This document shows positions 1 to 8,290 of a stretch of 34,994 nt of DNA, one piece after another. Position 1 is the first letter of the stretch. The number at the start of each line of letters is the position of its first letter. Below the pieces are notes generated by a model that worked only from the letters and a program-made list of their open reading frames with translations, searched no databases and was not told the DNA's origin. The position numbers and the translations under genes were made by a program. This DNA is from Pseudomonas sp. REP124 (GTDB lineage: Bacteria; Pseudomonadota; Gammaproteobacteria; Pseudomonadales; Pseudomonadaceae), in contig NZ_JAIQWX010000060.1 in assembly GCF_020164475.1 (NCBI RefSeq), positions 1 through 34,994 on the forward strand, in the 5' to 3' direction.

Positions 1-28
1 ATTCGCGGGCAAGCCTCGCTCCTACAGG
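1..28. repeat. REP element (half) upstream of mtlF
   Basis: The window opens inside a REP palindrome (GCGGGCAAGCCTCGCTCC then TACAG). It reads like the right half of the REPINs found elsewhere in this window; the partner half, if any, lies to the left. By gene order it should sit in the mtlE-mtlF gap. Confidence 0.75.
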
Positions 29-56
29 TGTCACGCACTCTACCGGTTTTAATGCC

Positions 57-983
57 ATGAACACATCAACCGCCAAAGCCCACATGGACATCCCCCAGCC
101 GCTGCGCAAAAGCCGGGTGGCCAACCCCGGCTGGTTTCTGGTCAGCCCTTCGGTGGCGTTGCTGCTGTTGTGGATGATCGTGCCGCTGGGCATGACCGTC
201 TATTTCTCGATGATCCGCTACAACCTGCTCTACCCCGGCGAAAACGAATTCGTGGGGCTGGAGAACTTCACTTATTTCCTGACCGACTCGGGCTTCATGC
301 CCGGCGCCACCAACACTCTGCTGCTGGTGGGCAGCGTGCTGCTGATCAGTGTGGTGCTGGGGGTGTTGATCAGCGCCCTGCTCGAGGCCTCAGACTTTCT
401 CGGTCGTGGCATCGTCCGGGTGATGCTGATCTCGCCGTTCTTCATCATGCCCACCGTCGGCGCGCTGATCTGGAAGAACCTGATTTTCCATCCGGTGTCG
501 GGAATCCTCGCCTACGTCTGGAAGCTGTTCGGCGCAGAGCCGGTTGACTGGCTGGCGCACTATCCACTGCTGTCAATCATCATCATTGTCTCGTGGCAGT
601 GGCTGCCTTTCGCGATCCTGATCCTGATGACCGCCATGCAGTCCCTCGACCAGGAACAGAAAGAAGCCGCGCGCCTGGACGGTGCCGGGCCCATCGCGAT
701 TTTCTGGCACCTGACCCTGCCGCATCTGGCACGGCCGATCGCGGTGGTGGTGATGATCGAAACCATCTTCCTGCTCTCGGTGTTCGCCGAAATCTTCACC
801 ACCACCAACGGTGGCCCCGGCTACGCCTCGACCAACCTCGCCTACCTGATCTACAACCAGGCGCTGGTGCAGTTCGACGTCGGCATGGCCTCGGCGGGCG
901 GGTTGATCGCGGTGGTGATCGCCAACATCGCGGCCATCATCCTGGTGCGGATGATTGGCAAAAACCTGACAGACAAAGCCTGA
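57..983 (+). CDS. mtlF: Mannitol/sorbitol ABC transporter permease MtlF
   Basis: Inner-membrane permease subunit of a polyol (mannitol, sorbitol, arabitol) importer of the MalF/CUT1 class. The 308-residue protein has about six hydrophobic segments, the first near residues 28-50. The cytoplasmic EAA loop, E203-A-A-R-L-D-G-A near residues 203-210, docks onto the ATPase MtlK. The next gene, mtlG, starts 10 bases after its stop, so the two permeases are one translational unit. The start at 57 gives a typical N-terminus, but no strong Shine-Dalgarno is visible and a second ATG at 84 is possible. The partner binding protein MtlE is expected just upstream, outside the window. The assignment rests on family resemblance plus the mtlFGKDYZ gene order known from P. 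fluorescens. Confidence 0.93.
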   Translation: MNTSTAKAHMDIPQPLRKSRVANPGWFLVSPSVALLLLWMIVPLGMTVYFSMIRYNLLYPGENEFVGLENFTYFLTDSGFMPGATNTLLLVGSVLLISVVLGVLISALLEASDFLGRGIVRVMLISPFFIMPTVGALIWKNLIFHPVSGILAYVWKLFGAEPVDWLAHYPLLSIIIIVSWQWLPFAILILMTAMQSLDQEQKEAARLDGAGPIAIFWHLTLPHLARPIAVVVMIETIFLLSVFAEIFTTTNGGPGYASTNLAYLIYNQALVQFDVGMASAGGLIAVVIANIAAIILVRMIGKNLTDKA

Positions 984-993
984 GGCCCGCGCC

Positions 994-1824
994 ATGACCC
1001 TACAACAATCCCGTCGCCTGCAAAGCCTGCTGCTGGGCACCCTGGCCTGGGCCATCGCGATCCTGATCTTTTTCCCGATCTTCTGGATGGTGCTGACCAG
1101 CTTCAAGACCGAAATCGACGCGTTCGCCACGCCGCCGCAGTTCATCTTCACGCCGACGCTTGAGAACTATCTGCACATCAACGAACGCAGCGATTACATG
1201 AGCTTCGCCTGGAACTCGGTGGTGATTTCCTTCAGCGCCACCGCCCTGTGCCTGCTGATTGCGGTACCGGCGGCCTACTCGATGGCGTTCTACGAAACCC
1301 AGCGCACCAAGGGCACGTTGCTGTGGATGCTCTCCACCAAGATGCTGCCGCCGGTGGGCGTGCTGATGCCGATCTACCTGTTGGCCAAGCAGTTCGGCCT
1401 GCTCGATACGCGTATCGCGCTGATCGTGATCTACACCCTGATCAACCTGCCGATCGTAGTCTGGATGGTTTACACCTACTTCAAGGACATCCCCAAGGAC
1501 ATCCTCGAAGCCGCCCGCCTGGACGGCGCCACCCTGGCCCAGGAAATGCTGCGGGTGCTGCTGCCGATCGCCAAGGGCGGCCTGGCGTCCACGGTGCTGC
1601 TGTCGCTGATCCTGTGCTGGAACGAGGCGTTCTGGTCGCTGAACCTGACCTCGTCGAAAGCCGCGCCACTGACCGCGCTGATCGCCTCGTATTCGAGTCC
1701 TGAAGGGCTGTTCTGGGCCAAGTTGTCGGCGGTCTCGACCCTGGCTTGCGCGCCGATCCTGATCTTTGGCTGGTTCAGCCAGAAGCAGCTGGTGCGTGGT
1801 CTTTCGTTCGGTGCAGTGAAATAG
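994..1824 (+). CDS. mtlG: Mannitol/sorbitol ABC transporter permease MtlG
   Basis: Second permease of the polyol importer, MalG-like, 276 residues (a usual length for the class). It has an N-terminal membrane segment near residues 11-33 and the EAA loop EAARLDGA at about 172-179, followed by the conserved L-P of the coupling helix. It pairs with MtlF to form the translocation pore and is energised by MtlK. It begins 10 bases after mtlF stops, and a REPIN separates it from mtlK. No truncation or frameshift is seen. The CUT1 class is clear; the substrate (mannitol, glucitol or arabitol) is inferred from the adjacent mannitol dehydrogenase. Confidence 0.93.
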   Translation: MTLQQSRRLQSLLLGTLAWAIAILIFFPIFWMVLTSFKTEIDAFATPPQFIFTPTLENYLHINERSDYMSFAWNSVVISFSATALCLLIAVPAAYSMAFYETQRTKGTLLWMLSTKMLPPVGVLMPIYLLAKQFGLLDTRIALIVIYTLINLPIVVWMVYTYFKDIPKDILEAARLDGATLAQEMLRVLLPIAKGGLASTVLLSLILCWNEAFWSLNLTSSKAAPLTALIASYSSPEGLFWAKLSAVSTLACAPILIFGWFSQKQLVRGLSFGAVK

Positions 1825-1844
1825 GCCAGCCCTACACAAATCCC

Positions 1845-1934
1845 CTGTGGGAGCGGGCTTGCTCGCGAAGAGGGAGTGTCAGTCAACAAAGATGTAGCTG
1901 ACACACCGCATTCGCGAGCAAGCCCGCTCCCACC
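1845..1934. repeat. REPIN between mtlG and mtlK
   Basis: Two inverted REP halves: GTGGGAGCGGGCTTGCTCGC at about 1847-1866 and its reverse complement at about 1912-1931, separated by about 45 bases. It lies inside the operon mRNA, between the membrane subunits and the ATPase gene, where it can fold into a long hairpin. Confidence 0.9.
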
Positions 1935-1964
1935 AAGAGCAAAAACAATAGGAGGCCCACCACC

Positions 1965-3068
1965 ATGGCCAACCTGAAAATCAAGAACCTGCAAAAAGGC
2001 TTCGAAGGCTTTTCCATCATCAAGGGCATCGACCTTGAGGTGAACGACAAGGAATTCGTGGTCTTCGTCGGCCCGTCCGGCTGCGGCAAGTCCACACTGC
2101 TGCGCCTGATCGCCGGGCTGGAAGAAGTCAGCGGCGGGACCATCGAGCTCGATGGCCGCGACATCACCGAAGTCAGCCCGGCCAAGCGCGACCTGGCGAT
2201 GGTGTTCCAGACCTACGCCCTGTACCCGCACATGAGCGTGCGCAAGAACATGTCCTTCGCCCTCGATCTGGCCGGCGTGTCCAAGGCCGAAGTGGAGAAG
2301 AAAGTCGGCGAAGCGGCGCGCATCCTCGAGTTGGGTCCGATGCTTGAGCGCAAGCCAAAGCAATTGTCCGGCGGCCAGCGTCAGCGCGTGGCCATCGGCC
2401 GGGCCATCGTGCGCAACCCGAAAATCTTCCTGTTCGATGAACCGCTGTCGAACCTCGACGCCGCCCTGCGAGTGCAGATGCGCCTGGAACTGCTGCGCCT
2501 GCACAAGGATCTGCAAGCGACCATGATCTACGTGACCCACGATCAGGTCGAAGCCATGACCATGGCCGACAAGGTCGTAGTGCTCAATGGCGGCAAGATC
2601 GAGCAGGTCGGCTCGCCCCTGGACCTGTATCACCACCCGGCCAACCTGTTCGTCGCGGGTTTTCTCGGCACGCCGAAAATGGGCTTCCTCAAGGGCAGAG
2701 TCAGCAGCATCGACAGCCAGGGCTGCGAAGTGACGCTGGATGCCGGCACCCGCATCAGCTTGCCGTTCAGCGGCGCCAACCTCAGCGTCGGCGGCGCGGT
2801 GACCCTGGGGATTCGTCCGGAGCACCTGGAGCTGGCCAAACCCGGCGACTGCACCTTGCAGGTCACCGCCGACATCAGCGAGCGCCTGGGCAGCGACACC
2901 TTCTGCCACGTACGGACCTCGTCCGGCGAGGCCCTGACCATGCGAGTGCGTGGGGATCTGGCCAGCCGTTACGGCGAAACCCTGAGCCTGCACCTGGATG
3001 CCGAGCACTGCCATTTGTTCGATGCCGACGGCGTGGCGCTTGCCCGTCCGCTGCGCGTTGCCGCCTGA
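1965..3068 (+). CDS. mtlK: Mannitol/sorbitol ABC transporter ATP-binding protein MtlK
   Basis: Cytoplasmic ATPase of the polyol importer (MalK/UgpC type, 367 residues). Visible motifs are Walker A GPSGCGKST at 36-44, Q-loop Q82, signature LSGGQ at 134-138, Walker B IFLFDE at 154-159 and the switch histidine H192 in THDQ. The C-terminal third, from about residue 240, is the TOBE/regulatory domain usual for this class. A good ribosome site (AGGAGG, 1951-1956) precedes the ATG at 1965, which matters because the REPIN just upstream separates it from mtlG. mtlD follows 15 bases after the stop. All catalytic motifs are intact. Confidence 0.95.
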   Translation: MANLKIKNLQKGFEGFSIIKGIDLEVNDKEFVVFVGPSGCGKSTLLRLIAGLEEVSGGTIELDGRDITEVSPAKRDLAMVFQTYALYPHMSVRKNMSFALDLAGVSKAEVEKKVGEAARILELGPMLERKPKQLSGGQRQRVAIGRAIVRNPKIFLFDEPLSNLDAALRVQMRLELLRLHKDLQATMIYVTHDQVEAMTMADKVVVLNGGKIEQVGSPLDLYHHPANLFVAGFLGTPKMGFLKGRVSSIDSQGCEVTLDAGTRISLPFSGANLSVGGAVTLGIRPEHLELAKPGDCTLQVTADISERLGSDTFCHVRTSSGEALTMRVRGDLASRYGETLSLHLDAEHCHLFDADGVALARPLRVAA

Positions 3069-3083
3069 TTTCAGAGAGCCTGT

Positions 3084-4556
3084 ATGAAACTCAACAAACA
3101 AAACCTCAACCGTCTCGCCCCCGAGGTGGTCCTGCCCGCCTACACCCTCAGCGACACCCGTCAGGGCATCGCCCATATCGGCGTCGGCGGCTTCCATCGC
3201 GCTCATCAGGCGTATTACACCGACGCGCTGATGAACCTGGGCGAAGGCCTGGACTGGGCCATCTGCGGGCTCGGCCTGCGCGCCGAGGACCGTCGCGCCC
3301 ACGACGACCTGCACGGCCAGGACTGCCTGTTCACCCTGTTCGAACTGGGGGACAACGACGACACCGAAGTGCGGGTGATCGGCTCGATTCGCGACATGCT
3401 GCTGGCCGAAGACAATGCCCAGGCGCTGATCGACAAGCTCGCCGATCCGCAGATCCGCATCGTCTCGCTGACCATCACCGAAGGCGGTTACTGCATCGAC
3501 GACAGCAACGGCGAATTCATGGCCCATCTGCCGCAGATCCAGCATGACCTGGCCAATCCGCACGCACCGAAAACCGTGTTCGGTTTCCTCTGCGCCGCGC
3601 TGGCCAAGCGCCGGGCCGCGGGCACGCCGGCCTTCACCTTGATGTCCTGCGATAACCTGCCGCACAACGGCGCCGTCACCCGCAAGGCCCTGCTGGCTTT
3701 CGCCGCGCTGCGCGACGCCGATCTGCGTGACTGGATCGCTACCAACGTCAGCTTCCCCAACGCCATGGTCGACCGCATCACGCCGATGACCAGCACCGCG
3801 CATCGCCTGCAACTGGCCGACCGCCACGGCGTGGACGACGCCTGGCCGGTGGTCTGCGAGCCGTTCGTGCAATGGGTGCTGGAAGACAAGTTCGTCAACG
3901 GCCGCCCGGCCTGGGAAAAGGTCGGCGTGCAGTTCACCGACGACGTCACGCCATACGAAGAAATGAAGATCAAACTGCTCAACGGCAGCCACCTGGCCCT
4001 GACTTACCTGGGGTTTCTCAAGGGTTACCGCTTCGTCCACGAGACCATGAACGATCCACTGTTCGTGCGCTACATGCGCGCCTACATGGATCTGGACGTG
4101 ACCCCGCAATTGTCGCCGGTGCCGGGGATTGATCTGACTGAATACAAGAACACCCTGGTTGAGCGTTTTTCCAATCAGGCGATTGCCGACCAGTTGGAGC
4201 GGGTGTGTTCGGACGGGTCGTCGAAGTTTCCCAAGTTCACGGTGCCAACCATCAACCGGTTGATCGCGGATGGTCGGGATACCAAGCGTGCGGCGCTGGT
4301 GGTGGCGGCCTGGGCGTTGTATTTGAAGGGGGTGGACGAGAACGGCGACACTTACAGCATTCCCGATCCAAGGGCGACGTTCTGCCAGGCGCTGGTGGCC
4401 GATGATGCGTTGATTACCCAGCGATTGTTGGCGGTGGAGGAGATTTTCGGCACGGCGATTCCGCGTTCGGCGGAGTTTGTGGCGGCGTTCGAGTGGTGTT
4501 GCAACAGCTTGCGGGAACATGGAGTGACGGGAACGCTGGAGCGGGTGCTGGCTTGA
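3084..4556 (+). CDS. mtlD: Mannitol 2-dehydrogenase
   Basis: Long-chain polyol dehydrogenase oxidising D-mannitol to D-fructose (and D-arabinitol to D-xylulose) with NAD+. It is 490 residues. The N-terminal Rossmann segment HIGVGGFHRAH lies at 31-41. The catalytic motif K-x4-N-x2-H gives K295, N300 and H303, the numbering known for the P. fluorescens enzyme. The products feed the two kinases encoded next, MtlY (xylulose) and MtlZ (fructose). It starts 15 bases after mtlK with GAGAG upstream. From about base 4185 to the stop, codon choice changes from CTG/GCC towards TTG/GCG/GTG. A REPIN follows the stop. Confidence 0.97.
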   Translation: MKLNKQNLNRLAPEVVLPAYTLSDTRQGIAHIGVGGFHRAHQAYYTDALMNLGEGLDWAICGLGLRAEDRRAHDDLHGQDCLFTLFELGDNDDTEVRVIGSIRDMLLAEDNAQALIDKLADPQIRIVSLTITEGGYCIDDSNGEFMAHLPQIQHDLANPHAPKTVFGFLCAALAKRRAAGTPAFTLMSCDNLPHNGAVTRKALLAFAALRDADLRDWIATNVSFPNAMVDRITPMTSTAHRLQLADRHGVDDAWPVVCEPFVQWVLEDKFVNGRPAWEKVGVQFTDDVTPYEEMKIKLLNGSHLALTYLGFLKGYRFVHETMNDPLFVRYMRAYMDLDVTPQLSPVPGIDLTEYKNTLVERFSNQAIADQLERVCSDGSSKFPKFTVPTINRLIADGRDTKRAALVVAAWALYLKGVDENGDTYSIPDPRATFCQALVADDALITQRLLAVEEIFGTAIPRSAEFVAAFEWCCNSLREHGVTGTLERVLA

Positions 4557-4580
4557 ATGCGGTGGTGAGTCGACTACCGT

Positions 4581-4675
4581 CTTCGCGAGCAAGCCCGCTC
4601 CCACAGGGTTCAGTGTCTTGCACAAATCTGTATTCCAACACCAACCTCTGTGGGAGCGGGCTTGCCCGCGAAGGC
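4581..4675. repeat. REPIN between mtlD and mtlY
   Basis: Inverted REP halves: CTTCGCGAGCAAGCCCGCTC at 4581-4600 (continuing CCACAG) and GTGGGAGCGGGCTTGCCCGC at 4650-4669, with a spacer of about 43 bases. It fills most of the 183-base gap between the dehydrogenase and kinase genes. Confidence 0.9.
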
Positions 4676-4739
4676 GGCCTGACAGTCACCGCTTATTTTG
4701 ATCCTGAACTGATATCGACCTGACGCCTCAAGGATTCCC

Positions 4740-6236
4740 ATGTCAAACCAACAACTATTCCTCGGCATCGACTGCGGCACCCAGGGCACCAAAGCCCTGA
4801 TTCTCGATGCCCAAAGCGGCGAGGTCCTGGGCCTGGGCGCCGCGGCGCACACCATGATCAGCGGCGCCAATGGCCGGCGCGAGCAGGACACGGCGCAGTG
4901 GCTGGACGCACTCACCCTGGCCACCCGCCGCGCCTTGCTGGCCGCCGGCGTCGACGGCAAGGACATCCTCGGCATCGGCGTCTCCGGTCAGCAGCACGGC
5001 CTGGTCCTGCTCGACGATCAGGGCCAGGTCCTGCGCCCGGCCAAGCTCTGGTGCGATACCGAAACCACGGCTGAAAATGATCGCCTGCTGCAACACCTGG
5101 GTGGTGAGCAAGGTTCGCTGGAGCGCCTGGGCGTGGTCATCGCCCCCGGCTACACCGTCTCGAAACTGCTGTGGACCAGGGAACAGCACCCCGAGGTCTT
5201 CTCGCGCATCGCCCGCATCCTGCTGCCCCACGACTACCTGAACTTCTGGCTTACCGGCCGCAGTTGCAGCGAATACGGTGATGCCTCGGGCACCGGTTAT
5301 TTCAACGTGCGCAGCCGTCAGTGGGACCTGCAGTTGCTGAGGCACATCGACCCCAGCGGGCGCCTGCAATCAGCATTGCCGGAGCTGATCGATGCGCAGG
5401 CCGTCGTCGGCACCGTGCTACCGGAAATCGCCGCGCACCTGGGCATCAACCCGAACGCGCTGGTGTCCAGCGGCGGCGGCGACAACATGATGGGCGCCAT
5501 CGGCACCGGCAACATTCAGCCCGGGGCGATCACCATGAGCCTCGGCTCGTCCGGCACGGTGTACGCCTATGCCGACTCGCCGAAGGTCAGCGCGGACGCG
5601 GCGGTGGCGACCTTCTGCTCATCCTCCGGCGGCTGGCTGCCGTTGATCTGCACCATGAACCTGACCAACGCCACCGGTGCGATTCGCGAATTGCTCGATC
5701 TGGATCTCGAAAGCTTCAACGATCTGGTGGCCCAGGCGCCCATCGGCTGCGAAGGCGTGAGCCTGTTGCCATTTCTCAACGGCGAACGCGTCCCGGCCCT
5801 GCCCCAAGCCACCGGCAGCCTGCACGGCCTGACCACGAGCAACCTGACCCGGGCCAACCTGTGCCGGGCAGTGGTCGAAGGCACCACCTTCGGATTGCGC
5901 TACGGGCTGGACCTGCTGCGTCACAATGGCTTACAAAGCCGCAGCATCTGCCTGATCGGCGGCGGCTCGAAAAGCCCGGTTTGGCGGCAGATCGTCGCTG
6001 ACATCATGGATACGCCGGTCATCTGCACCGAACAGAGTGAAGCCGCCGCACTTGGCGCGGCGATTCAGGCAGCGTGGTGCACCTCTGGGTCAAATGGACA
6101 GGAAGAAAGCCTGCAGGCGCTGTGCGAGCGTTGCGTCAAACTCGATGTCGCCAGCGAAACCCGGCCGATTGCCGAGAACGTGGCCGCCGCGCAACAGGCC
6201 TACGAGCGCTACCGACAGCATGTCGCAACCCTTTGA
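4740..6236 (+). CDS. mtlY: Xylulokinase (FGGY family)
   Basis: Cytoplasmic FGGY-family sugar kinase, 498 residues, phosphorylating D-xylulose to xylulose 5-phosphate. This is the fate of the product of arabitol oxidation by MtlD. Visible features are the N-terminal phosphate-binding segment GIDCGTQGTK at 9-18, VSGQQHG at 81-87, the presumed catalytic base D248 in GGGDN, and the C-terminal adenosine motif GGGSKSPVWRQ. CAAGGATTCCC before the ATG at 4740 serves as the ribosome site. mtlZ begins 7 bases after its stop. Ribulokinase is a less likely alternative; position and motifs favour xylulokinase. Confidence 0.92.
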   Translation: MSNQQLFLGIDCGTQGTKALILDAQSGEVLGLGAAAHTMISGANGRREQDTAQWLDALTLATRRALLAAGVDGKDILGIGVSGQQHGLVLLDDQGQVLRPAKLWCDTETTAENDRLLQHLGGEQGSLERLGVVIAPGYTVSKLLWTREQHPEVFSRIARILLPHDYLNFWLTGRSCSEYGDASGTGYFNVRSRQWDLQLLRHIDPSGRLQSALPELIDAQAVVGTVLPEIAAHLGINPNALVSSGGGDNMMGAIGTGNIQPGAITMSLGSSGTVYAYADSPKVSADAAVATFCSSSGGWLPLICTMNLTNATGAIRELLDLDLESFNDLVAQAPIGCEGVSLLPFLNGERVPALPQATGSLHGLTTSNLTRANLCRAVVEGTTFGLRYGLDLLRHNGLQSRSICLIGGGSKSPVWRQIVADIMDTPVICTEQSEAAALGAAIQAAWCTSGSNGQEESLQALCERCVKLDVASETRPIAENVAAAQQAYERYRQHVATL

Positions 6237-6243
6237 AGAGTGA

Positions 6244-7194
6244 ATGAATATGTATCTGGTGTGTGGCGAAGCGCTGTTCGATTTTTTCAGTAACAACGAC
6301 GCCAGCGGTCTGGTTTCGCAAGTGAACTTCAAGGCGATTGCCGGCGGTTCGCCGTTCAACGTTGCCGTGGGTCTGCGCCGCCTGGGCGTGGACGCGGCGC
6401 TGTTTGCCGGGCTGTCCACCGACTATCTGGGCCGGCGTCTGCTCAAGGTGTTGCAGGACGAAAGCGTGCGCACCGATTACCTGCTGGATTTTGCCGCGCC
6501 AACCACCCTGGCGATGGTCGCGCTGGGCGCCAATGGCTCGCCGCAGTACAGCTTCCGTGGCGAAGGCTGCGCGGATCGGCAGTTGCAGGTCGAACATCTA
6601 CCGACCTTTGGGCCCGAAGTGCGCGGCTTGCACTTCGGGTCGTTTTCGCTGGTCGTACAGCCGATCGCCGATACCTTGTTGGCGTTGGTGCAGCGCGAAA
6701 GCGGGCAGCGCCTGATCAGCCTCGATCCGAATGTGCGGCTCAATCCGCAGCCGGACATCGAACTGTGGCGTTCGCGCATTGCCACGCTGGTCGAGCATGC
6801 GGATCTGATCAAGGTCAGCGATGAGGATTTGCATTTGCTCTATCCGGATCAAGCGCCTGCACAGGTGATCGAAGGATGGTTGCAGCACCGCTGTCAGGTG
6901 GTATTCCTGACCCGTGGCGGCGACGGTGCAACGGTGTTCAGCCGGGTACACGGCTCGTGGTCGGTGCCGGCGCAACCGGTGCAGATCGCCGATACCGTGG
7001 GCGCCGGCGATACCTTCCAGGCGGCACTGATTGCGTGGCTGACCGAGCAGCAGCTGGATTCGGTGGAAGGCGTGCGCCAGCTCAGCCGCCAGCAGATCGA
7101 CGACATGGCCCGATTCGCAGTCCGCGCCGCCGCGCTGACCTGCGGCAAGACCGGGCCGGATTTGCCTTATCGGCATCAGCTGGAACTTCGCTGA
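6244..7194 (+). CDS. mtlZ: Fructokinase (PfkB/ribokinase family)
   Basis: PfkB-type carbohydrate kinase, 316 residues, phosphorylating the fructose made by mannitol 2-dehydrogenase to fructose 6-phosphate. The first family signature (GGSPFNVAVGLRRLG) is at about 34-48. The second is DTVGAGDTF at 250-258, with D256 as catalytic base and GAG forming the anion hole. GAAGAG lies just before the ATG at 6244; another ATG at 6250 is possible. It is the last gene of the operon: a long non-coding stretch with a REPIN follows. No Rho-independent terminator with a T-run is visible, so the REPIN may mark the 3' end of the transcript. Confidence 0.93.
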   Translation: MNMYLVCGEALFDFFSNNDASGLVSQVNFKAIAGGSPFNVAVGLRRLGVDAALFAGLSTDYLGRRLLKVLQDESVRTDYLLDFAAPTTLAMVALGANGSPQYSFRGEGCADRQLQVEHLPTFGPEVRGLHFGSFSLVVQPIADTLLALVQRESGQRLISLDPNVRLNPQPDIELWRSRIATLVEHADLIKVSDEDLHLLYPDQAPAQVIEGWLQHRCQVVFLTRGGDGATVFSRVHGSWSVPAQPVQIADTVGAGDTFQAALIAWLTEQQLDSVEGVRQLSRQQIDDMARFAVRAAALTCGKTGPDLPYRHQLELR

Positions 7195-7202
7195 CCTCAC
7201 AG

Positions 7203-7320
7203 GCCTCTTCGCGGGCAAGCCCGCTCCCACAGTGGTCGATGGTGGAACACAGATTTGTGAGCACCATCAAACCCTGTGGGAGCGAGCCTGCTCGCGATGG
7301 TCGTCAACGATAACGCTGGC
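7203..7320. repeat. Hybrid REPIN downstream of mtlZ
   Basis: The left half is the CGGGCAAGCCCGCTCCCACAG type. The right half is the CTGTGGGAGCGAGCCTGCTC type, continued by GCGATGGTCGTCAACGATAA and CGCTGG. The halves therefore come from the two different REP classes in this window. Confidence 0.85.
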
Positions 7321-7377
7321 AGGCAGGGCCTTGTCCGCCGGACGGTAGTGGCAAATGCGACAGGTGGCACGCCGATG

Positions 7378-7409
7378 GCTTAACGGATGTTTAACCGTGG
7401 CCTTAAATG
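7378..7409. promoter_or_regulatory. Possible direct-repeat regulator site upstream of the DUF2790 gene
   Basis: GCTTAAC at 7378 and GTTTAAC at 7389 repeat with an 11-base period, followed by CTTAAA at about 7402. An 11-base direct-repeat period is typical of OmpR/PhoB-class response-regulator sites. The site lies about 110-140 bases before the DUF2790 start. The rest of the 7195-7519 gap (the REPIN apart) shows nothing else I can name. Confidence 0.25.
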
Positions 7410-7519
7410 ATGAATGGACCGCACGCCTTCAGTGCTATCGGATGCCATCACTCTGTTGACCAGTGCGGCAAGTTCGACGCCACGTCGAACCTACTTTTGC
7501 CTGCATTGGAGATAACCTC

Positions 7520-7792
7520 ATGAACTCACGCGCCCTGCTGCTTTGCGCCGCCCTCGCCTGCACGCCGTTTGCCGCCATGGCCCAGACCGGCGACACCACC
7601 TCCTCCTCGGCCATACCCTCCTACCACTACGGCCTGCCGCTGCACGTAGGCAAGGTCATCGCCCTGTCCGAACCCGACACGCTGGACTGCGAGGTGGTCA
7701 CGGCAACCATGCAATACATCGACACCCAGACCGGCAAACCGGCAGAGCTTGCCTATAGAAAACTTTCCTACGCATGCAGTTATCAAAACTGA
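7520..7792 (+). CDS. DUF2790 small periplasmic protein
   Basis: A 90-residue protein with a clear signal peptide, hydrophobic to about residue 20 and with an AMA-Q cleavage site. The mature part carries the pattern typical of DUF2790 proteins, which are abundant in Pseudomonas: YHYGLPL, KVI, C in DCEVVTATM, YIDTQTG, and a terminal C-SYQN. Two cysteines in the mature chain could form a disulfide. The ATG at 7520 is chosen because TTGGAGATAACCTC precedes it; the frame is open further upstream but without a ribosome site. Function is unknown. Some relatives are reported to respond to metals, so a metal- or stress-related role is possible but is inference. Confidence 0.8.
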   Translation: MNSRALLLCAALACTPFAAMAQTGDTTSSSAIPSYHYGLPLHVGKVIALSEPDTLDCEVVTATMQYIDTQTGKPAELAYRKLSYACSYQN

Positions 7793-7882
7793 CGGAAAAG
7801 TCTGAAATAGCACCTTGCAGTATTCGAGTGAGGGTTCTGACGCTATGCTCTAGCGCCACCCTCACTGCCGCAAGGATCAGCT

Positions 7883-8290
7883 ATGCAGTTTTCGTTCAGG
7901 ACGTTGTCAACTTTTACCGCCGCACTTTGTTTGTTTCTCGCGCTTGTCTGGGGCTTCGCGCCCGACCGGATACTGGCCACCTGGGATATCGAATACTCCC
8001 TCGCTTCCGGCCTCATCTCACGACGCATGGCCGTGCTGTTCATGGTCCTCGCCCTGATGTTCTTTCTGCTGCGTAACGAAGCGCAATCCCAGACGCGGAA
8101 TGCGCTGAGCAATGCCTTCATGGTTGGCTGCTGGGGGCTGGCGATACTAGGCTTCGGCGAATGGCTCAACGGCCATGCCGGTCCAGGCATCCTGGTTGCG
8201 GTGGGTGTGGAACTGGCGCTGGGTCTGGCATTTTTCCAGACCCGGCGCGTGTCGGTCGAACTTGAAACCCGAACTGAAACCGCGGATTAA
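7883..8290 (+). CDS. Hypothetical four-helix membrane protein
   Basis: A 135-residue protein with four hydrophobic segments, at about 8-25, 46-63, 77-95 and 101-119, and a polar C-terminal tail. The ATG at 7883 has AAGGATCAGCT upstream. I do not recognise a named family with confidence; the size and four-segment layout resemble small DUF4345-like or DoxX-like membrane proteins. The stop codon lies in a TTAA that also holds the stop of the convergent DUF1652 gene, so the two coding regions overlap by three bases. Confidence 0.75.
   Translation: MQFSFRTLSTFTAALCLFLALVWGFAPDRILATWDIEYSLASGLISRRMAVLFMVLALMFFLLRNEAQSQTRNALSNAFMVGCWGLAILGFGEWLNGHAGPGILVAVGVELALGLAFFQTRRVSVELETRTETAD

Noticed and set aside
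1476..4625. A 1049-codon open frame on the minus strand across mtlG-mtlD
   Set aside because: It is antisense to well-conserved transporter and dehydrogenase genes; its translation is Gln/His/Arg-rich low-complexity text typical of reverse frames in GC-rich DNA.
7463..7519. N-terminal extension of the DUF2790 protein
   Set aside because: It would bury the signal peptide; the ribosome site points to 7520.
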